Shown here piece after piece: positions 1-11,500 of a stretch of 64,000 nt of DNA. Where the stretch lies: assembly GCA_005116965.1 (NCBI GenBank), contig SWDG01000025.1, positions 137,214-201,213 of the forward strand, in the 5' to 3' direction. Position 1 is the stretch's first letter. Each line of letters starts with the position of its first letter. Source of the stretch: Nitrospira sp. Lineage in GTDB: Bacteria; Nitrospirota; Nitrospiria; Nitrospirales; Nitrospiraceae. The position numbers and the translations under genes were made by a program. The notes beneath the pieces were generated by a model, which made no database searches, was not told the origin of the DNA, and worked only from the letters and a program-made list of their open reading frames with translations.

Positions 1-2
1 GT

Positions 3-317
3 GTCGACACACTGATCAATCTGACCAATATGGCGGAAGCCACGGCCAAATCCGCCAAAGGCGGCAAAGGGGGCGATCAACCATTCGACGACCTTCACAA
101 TCAGTTCCATGCCATCGACAACAGCATCTGCAGTGTCGAGAAATCGGTGAGAGAACAGCCGGCCTATGCACTGGCCGTCACACACAACAAAGAACTCGGG
201 ACGATCTTCAAGCGGCTATGGAAATTCAAGGACGATCAGCCGCAGCGAGATCAGCACCTCGACCTCTTTGTGTCTGAACTCCAAGAAATGCGTCAGACCT
301 TACAAACTCTGAGGTAA
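3..317 (+). CDS. hypothetical protein, probably 5'-truncated by the window edge
   Basis: Frame stays open upstream of the ATG at 30 to the window edge (VDTLINLTNMAEA...); followed 4 bp later by the next CDS. Confidence 0.55.
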   Translation, partial: VDTLINLTNMAEATAKSAKGGKGGDQPFDDLHNQFHAIDNSICSVEKSVREQPAYALAVTHNKELGTIFKRLWKFKDDQPQRDQHLDLFVSELQEMRQTLQTLR

Positions 318-321
318 CGTC

Positions 322-1179
322 GTGGCATCACCATCGCCAGAGCAAATCATTGAGACCCAGCGCCAGGATTGGAACCGCGTGGCCGGCGGCTGGGAGAAGT
401 GGGATCGCTTCTTCGACGAGCAGATGACATTCCTGAACCACCGGCTCGTGGCCGATGCTCGACTGCGATCGGGTATGCGAGTACTCGACCTCGGATCAGG
501 CACGGGCTACCCGGCTCTACTTGCCGCGCAAACCGTCGGGTCATCTGGCAACGTGACTGGTATCGATTTAGCTGAACAGATGTTAGAAGCCGCCAGACGT
601 AAGGCGGCCTCGCTGAAGCTTTCCAATATTACGTTCGCAACGGGTGATGTCACGATATTACCGTTCGAGGCCGCTTCCTTCGATGCCATAACCACCCGCT
701 TCTGCCTGATGTTCTTGCCGAAGATTCCCAAGGCCGTCGCCGAGATCGCCCGGATCTTAAAGCCAGACACCTGGGTCGCTGCAGCAGTCTGGTCTGCACC
801 GGAAAAGAATCCCTACCTCAAGATACCCATCGACGGCATCAAGCAGTTCATTGAGCTCCCGCCACCAGATCCGACAGCTCCTGGAATCTTTCGGTTGGCA
901 AAACCTGGCGAGTTAGCCAGCATGTTGGAACAAGCGGGTTTAGTCAACATCTCCGAGCAGGAATTTCTTGGAGACGTGCGATTCGCAGCCGCAGATGACT
1001 ACTTTTCCAGCCTGATGGACATCGCCGCACCGATTCAGAACCTATGGGCAAAATTGAGTGCAGACCAACAGATAGAGGCGAAACAACGTATCATTCAAAC
1101 GGCCGGGCAATATCGTAAGGGAACAGCCATCGCATTACCGATCGCCGTACGGATAGTTGCCGCACAGAAGCCTGGATAA
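322..1179 (+). CDS. class I SAM-dependent methyltransferase (UbiE-like)
   Basis: Motif I VLDLGSGTGYPALLAA, GIDLAEQMLEAARRKA and a methyltransferase-11 type fold. Confidence 0.9.
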   Translation: MASPSPEQIIETQRQDWNRVAGGWEKWDRFFDEQMTFLNHRLVADARLRSGMRVLDLGSGTGYPALLAAQTVGSSGNVTGIDLAEQMLEAARRKAASLKLSNITFATGDVTILPFEAASFDAITTRFCLMFLPKIPKAVAEIARILKPDTWVAAAVWSAPEKNPYLKIPIDGIKQFIELPPPDPTAPGIFRLAKPGELASMLEQAGLVNISEQEFLGDVRFAAADDYFSSLMDIAAPIQNLWAKLSADQQIEAKQRIIQTAGQYRKGTAIALPIAVRIVAAQKPG

Positions 1180-1182
1180 CTG

Positions 1183-1494
1183 ATGTCGCCGAAGAGCGAC
1201 AGCTTCAAAAGCTTCATCTTGGATCAGTTAGGCGATTTGCGCGGACTCACCTGTCGCGCGATGTTCGGCGGCTACGGGCTCTATCTGAAAGCCAAGTTTT
1301 TCGGCATCATCCATAAAGGCCGCCTGTACTTCAAAGTCACGGCATCTACTACGTCGTATTACAAAGACCACGGTATGAAACCCTTCCGTCCGAATGCCAA
1401 ACAAACACTGAAATCCTTCTACGAGGTACCCGTTGACGTGATCGAAGATCCCGAGGCCTTGACGAACTGGGCCAAGCAATCCATCGAGGCCTAG
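1183..1494 (+). CDS. TfoX N-terminal domain family protein
   Basis: RAMFGGYGLYLKAKFFGIIHKGRLYFKV signature; size typical of TfoX-N proteins. Confidence 0.85.
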   Translation: MSPKSDSFKSFILDQLGDLRGLTCRAMFGGYGLYLKAKFFGIIHKGRLYFKVTASTTSYYKDHGMKPFRPNAKQTLKSFYEVPVDVIEDPEALTNWAKQSIEA

Positions 1495-1728
1495 CTCGTG
1501 TTGTATCTGAACATACGTTTGCGGTGAGCCCTTCCACTTGCTCAAGACAGACCCATCGAAATCTCCTACTCGTCAGCTGACTTGCAAAAGACTTCTCTCG
1601 CAGAAACCACAATTGACATCGACACACCATCTCAGTACAGTCCAAAGACATCACCTTACATAGCGATCATTAGGATTCATCTCACATGGCGAATCATTCT
1701 TCGTCATGCCAATCAGGAAGGAGTAATC

Positions 1729-2148
1729 ATGGGACTGTTTAGTACGATTATGGAGAAACTGGGGCTCGGCTCTTCAGCGCATGCGACAACACCATCGGCT
1801 AACCCGTCTACATCCGCAGCACCAACGCCCTCGTCTGCAGGCGCACCTGTGTCAAAACCCATGGCCCCACCACTGGCTGCCATGTCGTCAGTTGACGTAG
1901 TGGCCAAGCTGCAAGGCCTCGCGCAGAAGCATGCGGAGAAGCTCAATTGGAAAACCTCCATTGTCGACTTGCTCAAGCTCCTCGGGATTGATAGTAGCTT
2001 GAATGCGCGCAAATCTCTCGCCACAGAGCTGGGCTGTCCGGCCGACAAGATGGGCGATTCGGCACAGATGAATATGTGGTTACACAAAGCGGTGCTGAAA
2101 AAACTGGCCGAGAACGGCGGAAATATTCCAAAAGAGCTGCTCGACTAG
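1729..2148 (+). CDS. DUF3597 domain protein
   Basis: MGLFSTIMEKLG start preceded by AGGAAGGAG; C-terminal VDVVAKLQGLAQKHAEKLNWKTSIVDLLKLLGIDSS...LGCP pattern of DUF3597. Confidence 0.8.
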   Translation: MGLFSTIMEKLGLGSSAHATTPSANPSTSAAPTPSSAGAPVSKPMAPPLAAMSSVDVVAKLQGLAQKHAEKLNWKTSIVDLLKLLGIDSSLNARKSLATELGCPADKMGDSAQMNMWLHKAVLKKLAENGGNIPKELLD

Positions 2149-2151
2149 CGT

Positions 2152-3789
2152 TTACACGCTCTTGAATTTGGTGAGCTTGGCAAACAGGATGGCAGAAAAG
2201 GGAAGTGCCAGGCCGAGCAGGAGCTGCACAATGAAGAGCTCGCCCAGCTGGCTGTAGTCGGCTGGTGTTTGAATGGTGTCGGTGGCTTGGTCTCGGACTT
2301 CCCGCGTGACGACGAAGATCTCGTTGAGATACTTGGTCCCAAGCTGGCTGAAGGACAGCGCCAGATTGGTGAACGACGCCATCACAGCAAAGAAGGTGGC
2401 CTTCAGATTGGCGGGAGCCGAATTCGCGATCTAGGCCAGCATCGGGATCATAGAGATCTGAACCAGCGGCGATTCCAGTGCCGTGTCAACCAAAGCAATG
2501 AAGCGCGCATCGACAACTCCTCCGCTGATCCTCCCGGTCCATTCGTGTAATCCATAGTAGAGCCCCGCAATCGGAAGCGCGAGGATCGTCCCAACGATGG
2601 TTAAGAAACCAACCACGTACATGATGGATCGTTCAGCCATAAATCGCCGAAACACAAACATCCCCACCAAGGCAACAACGCCACCGATCAGGGAGAGGAC
2701 CGACAGGAACTGTTGATCGAACTTCAAGTGATCGATCATCCACCAGGTCGCGCCTGGGCCAGCCCCTGGAATCGCACGTAACGAAAAGACCACGGCTGCG
2801 GTGCCGACCAACGTGAGTCGTTTGTCGGGTTCCAGTTCCCGCATCAGCCTCGACATCAAAAACAGGACGATGGTCATCGAGCCGGTAAACACGATCTCTT
2901 CGCGGTACGGAAATCCTCCCAGCCCCACAGTGAGAGTGAAGAGAACAAAGGCCATGCTGCCGATGAGGATCCACCAATTCGGCTTCGTCGGTTCGCTTTG
3001 GGAGTCCCGCACGGTCACCATCTGTCGCGCCTGTTCCGAGGAGAATCCCTCCTGAACAAGTCGGTGCTTCTGTCGATGCTGTAGCCACCACGCCAACCCG
3101 ACTCCCAACACCGACACAGCAGGAATCGCCATGGCCATCACATAGATCTGTTTGTAGAGCCGAACGAGGTCGGCCTGCGGCAATCCCTCGGTTCCGCTGA
3201 AGACATAGACATTCACCAGCGCGACCACGATACCGCCTCCAACAATCGCAACACGCCCGAGCGTCTGCATGGTTGTATGCATGAGCTTGCGAGTCTGGTC
3301 ATCGAAAGACCGGCCCTGATCATCGACTCGCGGAACGGCTTCAACCGTCATCGCATCAGCAACGGCGTCTTGAATCACATATCCAACAGGAGCCAGCAGC
3401 GCGCTGAGGACATACCAGACTTCCGCCGGCCAGATGGCGGTCATCGCCTCGCGATCGCCAATCAACAGGGCCATGATGCCCAGGCTGATCATCAGCAGCC
3501 CGGCCCCCACCCCAACGAGCCAGCTCTTCCATCGCCAAAGAAGATCGACGGTATGCCCGATCGGCATCTTCAGAGCCCAGGGAATCCCGGCCCAAAATCC
3601 AAGCGCGGCAAGAAATGACGCGGAAAGGCCGAGATAGTCCTTGACGAAGAAGGTCCCGACGATTCCGGTAAGGCCAGAAATCCCGTACGCCACATAGACC
3701 ATGAGCGGCGGCAGATAGGACAACCGCATCTCGCGGCCAAGCGAAAGAATGTTCCGATCGATCCATTGTGCGACGGACGTGAGCATCAC
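2152..3789 (-). pseudogene. BT1/folate-biopterin-type MFS transporter interrupted by an in-frame TAG
   Basis: ORF 2431-3789 ends ...ISMIPMLA-TAG and the same frame continues IANSAPANLKATFFAVMASFTNLALSFSQLGTKYLNEIF... to 2152 with transporter-like sequence. Confidence 0.75.
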
Positions 3790-4670
3790 TACGGCGCAAC
3801 CCTCCCCTTCGTACGACGTTCAACCAGCGCCTGCAGGTGCGCGTGCATCTCGGTCGAAGAGAGCCGTACTCGATCACCATGTCCAGCCAGCACCCATTCA
3901 AATCGATAGTCGAGGAGTTTACGGAGAGAGTCCAGCATGGTCCATTTTCTCCAGATCAAGCGCGTAGGGGCTTCCAGCGACTGTGCGTGTGAATCCCACC
4001 AAAGATGATCGCCGGTGAAGAGGAATCGCTCCCGATAGAGCAACGCCATACTCCCGGCTGTATGGCCTGGTACAGGAATGATGTGAAACTCAGACCCCAC
4101 ACAGACCGGCTCTTCCCCAGTAATGACCTGTTCTGCAGTGGGTGCGGCATCCACATCGGCCCGATGGATGATCCGCTTGGCCCCGAAATGTGCGGCATAC
4201 CTATCCGCATCGGCCACATCGTCTTTGTGAGTCAGAAAGATGTGGGTGATGCCTCCTCGCTGCTCAAAGACATCAACCAGATGTTTGAGATACCGCGGGG
4301 AATCGATCAACCAATTACCGTCAGGATGATCAATGAAAAAACTGTTGGCACCGAACGACTTCTCCGAATTAAAGCCGCAATAACTCACCCCGTCTTCAAG
4401 CGAAAGCGGGAAGCTTGCCATCGCCTGGTGCAGCCGCGACTTGTCACTATGCTCTGTGCCGATTGACCCCACCGGACACGCAAGCAATGCCTGATAAGCC
4501 TGATGCGTCTGCACATCATCCTGCGGCTGGTTGTGGACTGCGGAATAGTCCCCGATCTCCTCGAAACTCCGCGGTGCCAACTGACGACAGGTGTCACAAT
4601 TGATACACGTGGCATCCACGTAGAAGTTACCCTGAGCGTTGGAATCGAGTCGTTTGTTTTGGTCTGCCAT
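3789..4670 (-). CDS. MBL-fold metallo-hydrolase with N-terminal ferredoxin-like 4Fe-4S segment
   Basis: ATCINCDTCRQLAP...CPVGSIG ferredoxin-type Cys, then HIFLTHKDDVADADRYAAHFGA, PVPGHTAGS, LFTGDHLWWD, LAGHGD. Confidence 0.85.
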   Translation of the reverse strand: MADQNKRLDSNAQGNFYVDATCINCDTCRQLAPRSFEEIGDYSAVHNQPQDDVQTHQAYQALLACPVGSIGTEHSDKSRLHQAMASFPLSLEDGVSYCGFNSEKSFGANSFFIDHPDGNWLIDSPRYLKHLVDVFEQRGGITHIFLTHKDDVADADRYAAHFGAKRIIHRADVDAAPTAEQVITGEEPVCVGSEFHIIPVPGHTAGSMALLYRERFLFTGDHLWWDSHAQSLEAPTRLIWRKWTMLDSLRKLLDYRFEWVLAGHGDRVRLSSTEMHAHLQALVERRTKGRVAP

Positions 4671-4674
4671 CAGA

Positions 4675-5307
4675 TTACTTTTGTCTCTGCTTTTCCCGAT
4701 CAGCGGCTCGCCAGAGATACCAGGATGCAATGGTCCGATACGGTTTCCATCGCTCTCCGTATCGTAACATAGTGCGTGCAGTCGGCAGGAGACGACGACC
4801 ATAGGCGATCCGGAATCCATTCCGCACACCAAAATCGTCGACCGGCAGGACATCCGGACGCCCCAGCTGAAAGATCAACATCATCTCGACCGTCCATCGC
4901 CCAATTCCTCGCACTTTGATCAGCTGCTCGATAATGGCCTCATCTTCCCATCCCTTCATCATGCGGTTTGTCGGTACCGTCCCATCAAGTGTTTTTGTGG
5001 CCAGATCACGAAGCGCCAGGACTTTGGGCTGAGAAAATCCAGCGTTTCTGATGGAACTCACCTTCATCGCCAAGAGATCCTCCGGGCGAGGGAACCGCCG
5101 TCCAGGAAAGAGCGCGATAAACCGTTTGAGGATACTCTCGGCCGCTTTGCCATGAAGCTGTTGATAGGCAATCGCTCGGGCAAGTGATTCGAATGGCGAG
5201 CGGCGGACGTTCGGCCTCAGGGAGCAAGGACCAATCTCCCCGATCAACCGACACATCACTGAATCAACCTTGGAGAGATGGCTGGTCGGTGAACTCACAG
5301 TACGCAT
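4675..5307 (-). CDS. DNA-3-methyladenine glycosylase II (HhH-GPD family)
   Basis: FESLARAIAYQQLHGKAAESI, IKVRGIGRWTVEMMLIFQLGRPDVLPVDDFGVRNG HhH-GPD motif with catalytic Asp. Confidence 0.9.
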   Translation of the reverse strand: MRTVSSPTSHLSKVDSVMCRLIGEIGPCSLRPNVRRSPFESLARAIAYQQLHGKAAESILKRFIALFPGRRFPRPEDLLAMKVSSIRNAGFSQPKVLALRDLATKTLDGTVPTNRMMKGWEDEAIIEQLIKVRGIGRWTVEMMLIFQLGRPDVLPVDDFGVRNGFRIAYGRRLLPTARTMLRYGERWKPYRTIASWYLWRAADREKQRQK

Positions 5308-5331
5308 GGAAGCCGACTATCAGGCAGTCAA

Positions 5332-5721
5332 TCACCGTGTGGGCGCAATCGCGTCGGCCTCGATTTCAACCAGCATATCTGGATCGATCAGCCGTTTCAC
5401 TTCAACCATTGTCGTAGCTGGCCTGATCGTGCCAAACATCTCCCCATGTGCACGACCAACATCCTGCCATTGATCGATATTGGCCATATAAATCCTGGTC
5501 CGCACCACGTCAGCCAACCCGACACCAACTTGTTGTAGCGCAGCTTCAATGGTCTTCAAGGTCTGAACCGTCTGGGCATAGGGATCGCCTTTCCCAACTA
5601 ATCCAGAGGGAGTCATAGCCGTTGTTCCAGAGACGTGGATGTGGTCACCCACGCGTACCGCACGCGAATAACCGATCTTACCCTCCCAAGGCCCTCCAGC
5701 GGAAACGTTCTGGCGCGTCAT
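5332..5721 (-). CDS. RidA/YjgF family protein
   Basis: GYSRAVRVGDHIHVSGTTAM, QTLKTIEAALQQVGVGLADVVRTRIYM, PATTMVEVKRLIDPDMLVEIEADAI. Confidence 0.92.
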   Translation of the reverse strand: MTRQNVSAGGPWEGKIGYSRAVRVGDHIHVSGTTAMTPSGLVGKGDPYAQTVQTLKTIEAALQQVGVGLADVVRTRIYMANIDQWQDVGRAHGEMFGTIRPATTMVEVKRLIDPDMLVEIEADAIAPTR

Positions 5722-5754
5722 AGTTGCTCCCTAGTCATCTGCGTTTGATACCTG

Positions 5755-6486
5755 CTACATCACAATGCCCCCGCCGACTTGGATCGTCTGACCTGTGAGC
5801 CACCGAGCTTCTTCACTCACGATAAAGGCCACGACGTCAGCAATATCTTTTGGGACACCGAGTCGTTTCATCGGCGTCAGCTGAATCCCGATCTGCCGAT
5901 ACTCCTCCGTCATCATGCCCGTTTCGGTAAAACCGGGCGAGACAGTATTCACCGTGACCCCCTTCGAAGCCAATTCTTGCGCCAGCCCCTTGGTGTACTG
6001 CTCAAGCGCCGCCTTGCTCCCAAGATGGGCCGTGGCGCCGGGAAAGTGGAGATGGGTCCCACCGGTCGAGATATTCACAATCCGTCCCCCATCTTTGAGC
6101 ACCTTTGCTGCTTCCTGCATGGCAAAGTACGGCCCTTTGGCATTCAGGGCTATGACACTATCGAACTCCTCTTCCGTCGTTTCATCTAGTGGCTTCGGCA
6201 TAAACTTGCCCGCATTATTCACAAGAATATCCAGCCTATTGAATTGCTTCACCGTGTCAATCACAAGACGGCGGGCCTCCGCCACCTGGCTCATATTGGC
6301 CTGGACAGCGAGTGCCTTGCCCCCCTTGCCCTGAATCCCCACGACCACCTGTTGAGCCTTTTCTGAACTCTTCGAATAGTTAACCACGACGATCGCACCA
6401 TCCTCCGCCAGTCGTTCTGCAATTGCTCGACCGATTCCGTTCGAAGCCCCGGTCACAATCGCCACTTTCCCGCTCAACTCTTTCAT
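5755..6486 (-). CDS. SDR family oxidoreductase (3-oxoacyl-ACP reductase-like)
   Basis: VTGASNGIGRAIA, LVNNAGKF, GLAQELASKGVTVNTVSPGFTETGM, WLTGQTIQVGGGIVM. Confidence 0.93.
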   Translation of the reverse strand: MKELSGKVAIVTGASNGIGRAIAERLAEDGAIVVVNYSKSSEKAQQVVVGIQGKGGKALAVQANMSQVAEARRLVIDTVKQFNRLDILVNNAGKFMPKPLDETTEEEFDSVIALNAKGPYFAMQEAAKVLKDGGRIVNISTGGTHLHFPGATAHLGSKAALEQYTKGLAQELASKGVTVNTVSPGFTETGMMTEEYRQIGIQLTPMKRLGVPKDIADVVAFIVSEEARWLTGQTIQVGGGIVM

Positions 6487-6519
6487 TGGCTGAACTCCTC
6501 TTCTTAGACCAGAATCGGG

Positions 6520-7113
6520 CTATGGAATTCGGGTTCCCCACTGTCCCCAATATGTCCATTCTCCGATCGGCCGGCGACTCCGTGGTTGTAATTCCCGTTC
6601 CCGCAGCCGTTCGGGCAGACTATCCGGATCGCCTGGATAGCCAATCGCAATCATCGCAACCGGCTCGCAGCCGGACGGAATACCAAGATCAGCCCGCGCC
6701 TTCTCCATATCAAACCCCGCCATCTGACGAGCCATCAACCCATAGGCCGCCGCCTGCAAGATAAGGTTCTCCGTCGCCAATCCTGTATCGTGAAAGGCAT
6801 GCCGGTTCGGCTTGCCAGTCATCTCGAAGGACATACTGGCCACGGAAAGCACTAACACCGGGGCTCGCGCAGCCCATGTGCGGTTGCCTTCCACCAAACA
6901 CGCGATCAGTCGATTCCACTCCGTTTCATGATCTTTGGTCGCCACGATAAACCGCCACGGCTGCTCGTTGTTAGATGATGGCGCCCAGCGGGCCGCCTCG
7001 AACAGCGTCCGCAGTGTATCGGCCTCCACGAACCGTTCATCAAATGCGCGAGGGCTCCAACGGCTGGCGAGCAACTCATGAATGGGGAATTGGGTATGTC
7101 CCTGCTGATCCAC
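6520..7113 (-). CDS. nitroreductase family protein
   Basis: SRWSPRAFDERFVEADTLRTLFEAARWAPSSNNEQPWRFIVA N-terminal nitroreductase signature. Confidence 0.92.
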   Translation of the reverse strand: MDQQGHTQFPIHELLASRWSPRAFDERFVEADTLRTLFEAARWAPSSNNEQPWRFIVATKDHETEWNRLIACLVEGNRTWAARAPVLVLSVASMSFEMTGKPNRHAFHDTGLATENLILQAAAYGLMARQMAGFDMEKARADLGIPSGCEPVAMIAIGYPGDPDSLPERLRERELQPRSRRPIGEWTYWGQWGTRIP

Positions 7114-7118
7114 AGGCT

Positions 7119-8528
7119 CTATCCTTTCTTCTCCTCCGCTGATGGCGTCTCAGGGGTCCACCCGCCGCCAAGCGCTTTGTACAACTGCACGGTCGAGGCC
7201 AACAGCAACCGGCGTGTGCTGGTCAGTGCCAACTCCGCCTCGAACAGACTTCTTCGGGCCACCAAGACATCGAGATAGTTCGCCAATCCCCCCTTGTATC
7301 GTAATTCCGCCAGCTTGAGTGCCGACTGTAACGCAGCAACCTGTTGTTGCTGCGCCTCACCTTGCACACGAGTCGTACGCACGGCGACCAGTGCGTCTTC
7401 CACCTCACGAAAGGCGGTCAAGATGGTTTGCTGGTACTGCGCCAGCGCTTGCTTGTGTTGTGCCTCGACGGCTTCTTGTTGAAAGCCCAACACTTGTGCG
7501 TTGAGCAACGGCGTCGCGATCGCAGCGCTGAACACGCCGAATGAAGAGGGATCGGTAAACAGCAAGGAGAGCGTGGGATGCGCCACACCCAGTAAACCAG
7601 TCAATGTGATTTTTGGGAAACGATCGGCTTTCGCGGCACCGATACGAGCCGTGGCGGCAGCCAACTGTTGCTCAGCCACCAAGATATCAGGCCGCCTCTG
7701 CAGTAACTCGGACGGCAAACCGGCAGGAACAGTGGGAGGCACAATCTGTTCCTCCAATGAACGGCCGCGCGCGATGCTAAAGGGCTTCCGTCCCAACAAG
7801 ACGCTCAAGTGATTCTCAGCTTGGATCATCTGCCGTTCAAGCTCGGCCGTGCGAGCCGCAGCATTGGCCCGCTCCGCCTCAAACTGATCCGCATCGAGTT
7901 TTGAGGTCATGCCTTGACGCAATCGAGCCTGCGCGATACGGACAGATTCTTCCCACGACTGCAAGGTCCGCTTCGCAACATCAAGCTGGAGATCAAACTG
8001 GAGTAGATTGAAATAGGCTTCCGCAACGGCACTGACCAATTGAACGGTCACGGCACGGCGGTTCTCTTCTTTCGATAATAGATCGGCACGCGCAGCCTCG
8101 TTGGTCCGTCTGATCCGTCCCCAGAGATCGACCTCCCACGCCAGGTTGCCCAACAGATAATAGTTGAAGGGGCTGGCAAACCCAGGGAAAAGGAAGTTTG
8201 CCTTTCGGCCGACCGGGAGGCTGGAGGACAACGAGATACCAGGAAGGTAGTCTGATCGCGCGACGAGCGCTCTGGCTCTAAATTCTTCGACAGTTGCAAC
8301 TGCTCGCTGAAGATCATGATTTTCCGCAAGCGCCATCCGAATGAGCTGTTGAAGCTGTTCATCGCGAAGGAGGTCCCACCAAGGCAAGTTCGCCAAGGAC
8401 GGCAGTTCAGAAGAACCGTCGGCCATTCGGAAGCGATCCTCTCCATTAGCTGGGGGCCGTTTGTAATCCGGCCCCATCGAACAGGACAGCAGGAACATCG
8501 AGAACAAGATAGAAAAGACAGCACGCAC
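7119..8528 (-). CDS. RND efflux outer membrane lipoprotein (OprM/NodT family)
   Basis: Lipobox LLSCSMGPDYKRP, RRPDILVAEQQLAAATARIGAAKADRFPKI repeats; last gene of a tripartite efflux operon. Confidence 0.93.
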   Translation of the reverse strand: MRAVFSILFSMFLLSCSMGPDYKRPPANGEDRFRMADGSSELPSLANLPWWDLLRDEQLQQLIRMALAENHDLQRAVATVEEFRARALVARSDYLPGISLSSSLPVGRKANFLFPGFASPFNYYLLGNLAWEVDLWGRIRRTNEAARADLLSKEENRRAVTVQLVSAVAEAYFNLLQFDLQLDVAKRTLQSWEESVRIAQARLRQGMTSKLDADQFEAERANAAARTAELERQMIQAENHLSVLLGRKPFSIARGRSLEEQIVPPTVPAGLPSELLQRRPDILVAEQQLAAATARIGAAKADRFPKITLTGLLGVAHPTLSLLFTDPSSFGVFSAAIATPLLNAQVLGFQQEAVEAQHKQALAQYQQTILTAFREVEDALVAVRTTRVQGEAQQQQVAALQSALKLAELRYKGGLANYLDVLVARRSLFEAELALTSTRRLLLASTVQLYKALGGGWTPETPSAEEKKG

Positions 8529-8535
8529 GTGATGA

Positions 8536-11500
8536 TTACTCCTGCGACAACTGCGGTGGCGTCATCTCGTCTGATGCCGCAACCGGTTGCGTCCTACGAC
8601 GGGTGAACTTTCGAAGCACGACATAAAACAACGGAACGAAAAATATTGCAAGAAACGTTGCCGCCAACATCCCGCCCATGACTCCAGTCCCGATCGACTG
8701 ACGGCTTGCCGCACCAGCGCCCCTGGCCACCACCAATGGCACCATGCCAAAAATAAAGGCCATCGACGTCATAATAATCGGTCGAAACCGCAGTCGCGCG
8801 GCTTCGATCGCGGCTTCGATCAAGGGACGCCCTGCTTCGTATCGGGTATTGGCGAACTCGACGATCAGAATGGCATTCTTGGCCGTCAAGCCGATCAACG
8901 TCACCAATCCGATCTGGAAATAGATATCATTTTCGAAGCCGCGTAGCCACACGGCGGTGAGCGCGCCGAAAATTCCAAAGGGAACGGCCAGAATCACGGC
9001 GAAGGGAACGACCCAACTCTCGAACTGTGCCGCCAACACGAGGAACACCATCAACAGACCAACGATGAAGACCAGGTTGGACTGGCCGCCCATCCGCCGT
9101 TCCTGAAACGAAAGGCCGCTCCAATCAATCCCATACCCTTGTGGAACCAACACGTCTTTCGCCACACGCTCCAGCGCTTCGAGCGCTTGTCCAGAGCTGA
9201 AACCCGGCGCAGCCGCGCCCATCAGCAATGCCGTATTATACCCATTGAAGTGCTTCACAGGATCCGGCCCGCTCTGATACTCCGCCGTCACCACCGTATC
9301 GAGCGGAATCATATTGGTCCCCTGCGCATTCTGAGCCCGCAAATAGATTTTTGACAAGTCTTGTGGGGTCGACCGAAACTCGGGTTCCGCCTCGGTCTGC
9401 ACGTGATAGACGCGACCAAACTTCACAAAGTCGTTAATATAGAAATTCCCGAAATACGCTTGCAATGTATCAAAGATTTCCGAGATGGGCACACCTAAGG
9501 CTTTCGCCCGTTCCCGATTCACATGGGCATAGACCCGCGGCGAGGACACACGGAAATTCGTCCCCACCCGCCCAATCGCTGGCTCCTGTTGCACCCGTTC
9601 CACAAACTGCTGTGCAACCTCAGCAAACCGCTTAAAATCTTCGCCGGTGGGATCTTGCAACTGCACGGAGAATCCCCCAGCCGCACCGACCCCCTCAATC
9701 GCCGGCGCATTGAATGCCAACAAGAGCGCTTCAGGAATCTTCTCAAACTCAGCGTACGCCGCACCGACCATCGCCTTCACATGGTTCTGCGGCTCCGGCC
9801 GCTCATCCCACGGTATCAGCGGCACAAACATCGTGGCAGAGTTCGGCCCTCTCGTACCAAAGACGAAGTTTTGGCCGGACAGCGCGTCCGTCGAATTGAC
9901 CGCCGGATTCGCTTGAAACACCCGCTCGATTTTCTCAAGCACCGCATCCGTCCGCTGCTTCGAAGCCCCATCCGGCAGCTGTGCGACCACGATGAAGTAC
10001 CCTTGATCCTCTTCAGGCACAAAACTCTTCGGTAACGACTGGAACAGCCAGAATGAGAAGGCAAGCAGCACACCAAAGACCGCCATCACCCGTATAGGTC
10101 TGGCCAAGATCGCACCAACCGTATTGGTATAGCCACGCTGCGTATGTCGAAACAGCCGGTCAAACAGCACCCAGAATACGGCCCGCTCTCCGTGCTGCGA
10201 TTTCAAAACGACCGCACAGAGCGCTGGGCTGAGGGTCAGCGCCACGAATCCTGACACCGTCACGGAGATGGCAATCGTGGCGGCAAACTGCTTATAGAGC
10301 GCCCCGGTGATCCCGCCGACAAAACCGACAGGCGCGAAGACCGCGACCAGGACCAACACGATCGCAATGATGGGCGCCGTCACTTCACTCATCGCCCGTT
10401 TGGCTGCCTCTTTGGCCGACACACGATCTTCGCGCATATGGCGCTCGACATTTTCCACCACCACGATCGCGTCGTCGACCACGATCCCGATCGCGAGCAC
10501 CATTCCAAACAACGTAATGGTGTTGATCGAGAACCCCAGGGCGTAGAGCCCCATAAATGTGCCAATGAGCGAAACCGGCACGGCCACCATAGGAATGACG
10601 GTCGCACGCCAACTCTCAAGGAACAGATAGACGACGAGTACCACCAAAATCATCGCTTCTGCCAACGTCTTCACCACTTCCCTGATCGAGACTTCGATGA
10701 AGTGGGTGGTGTCGTAGGGAACGTCATACGACACGCCTGGTGGGAAATTCTTAGACAGTTCGTCCATCTTGGCTCGTGCGCCACGGACCATTTCAAGGGC
10801 GTTCGCACCGGGAGACAAAAACGTGAGGATGAATGTGGTGGGCTTACTGTTCCAGCGAGCCTCAAGACCATAGGACTGTGCACCCACTTCGACCCGAGCC
10901 ACATCCTTCAAGCGGACCAAGGAACCATCCGGAAGGGCACGCACGATCAACTCCTCAAACTCCTTGACCTCCGTCAGCCGCCCCTTCGCGATAATCGGGA
11001 TCGTGAGTTCCGTGCCCTTCAGTGCTGGTTCCCGCCCGATCGTCCCGGCCGGATAATCACGATTCTGCTCTCGAATAATCGCCGTGATATCGCTCGGTAC
11101 CAGTCCCAGCTTTGCCATATGCAACGGATTGAGAATGATCCGCATGCTGTAACTCGATTGTCCGAACACCCAGGCATCTCCGACACCCTTCACGCGTTTG
11201 AGATCATCGACCACCCGTCGTGCTGCGTAATTCGAGAGGAACACGGAGTCGTGTTGAGGATCAGTCGACTTCAGCACAAACACCGCCAGTAGGTTGCGGG
11301 TTGCCTTTTTGACAGACACGCCTTGCCGAATGACTTCCGCCGGCAACTGGGGTTCCGCGAGCTTTTCACGATTTTGGGTTTGGACCTGGGCGATATCCGG
11401 ATTGGTCCCAACCTCAAACGTCAGCGTGATGGACACATGGCCATCGTTGCTGCTGGTGGATTCAAAGTATAAGAGGTTATCAATGCCGGGGAGCATCACT

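Noticed and set aside
10438-11292. 284-aa plus-strand ORF
   Set aside because: Antisense to the well-supported RND permease; low-complexity His/Arg/Asp composition typical of a GC-driven shadow ORF.
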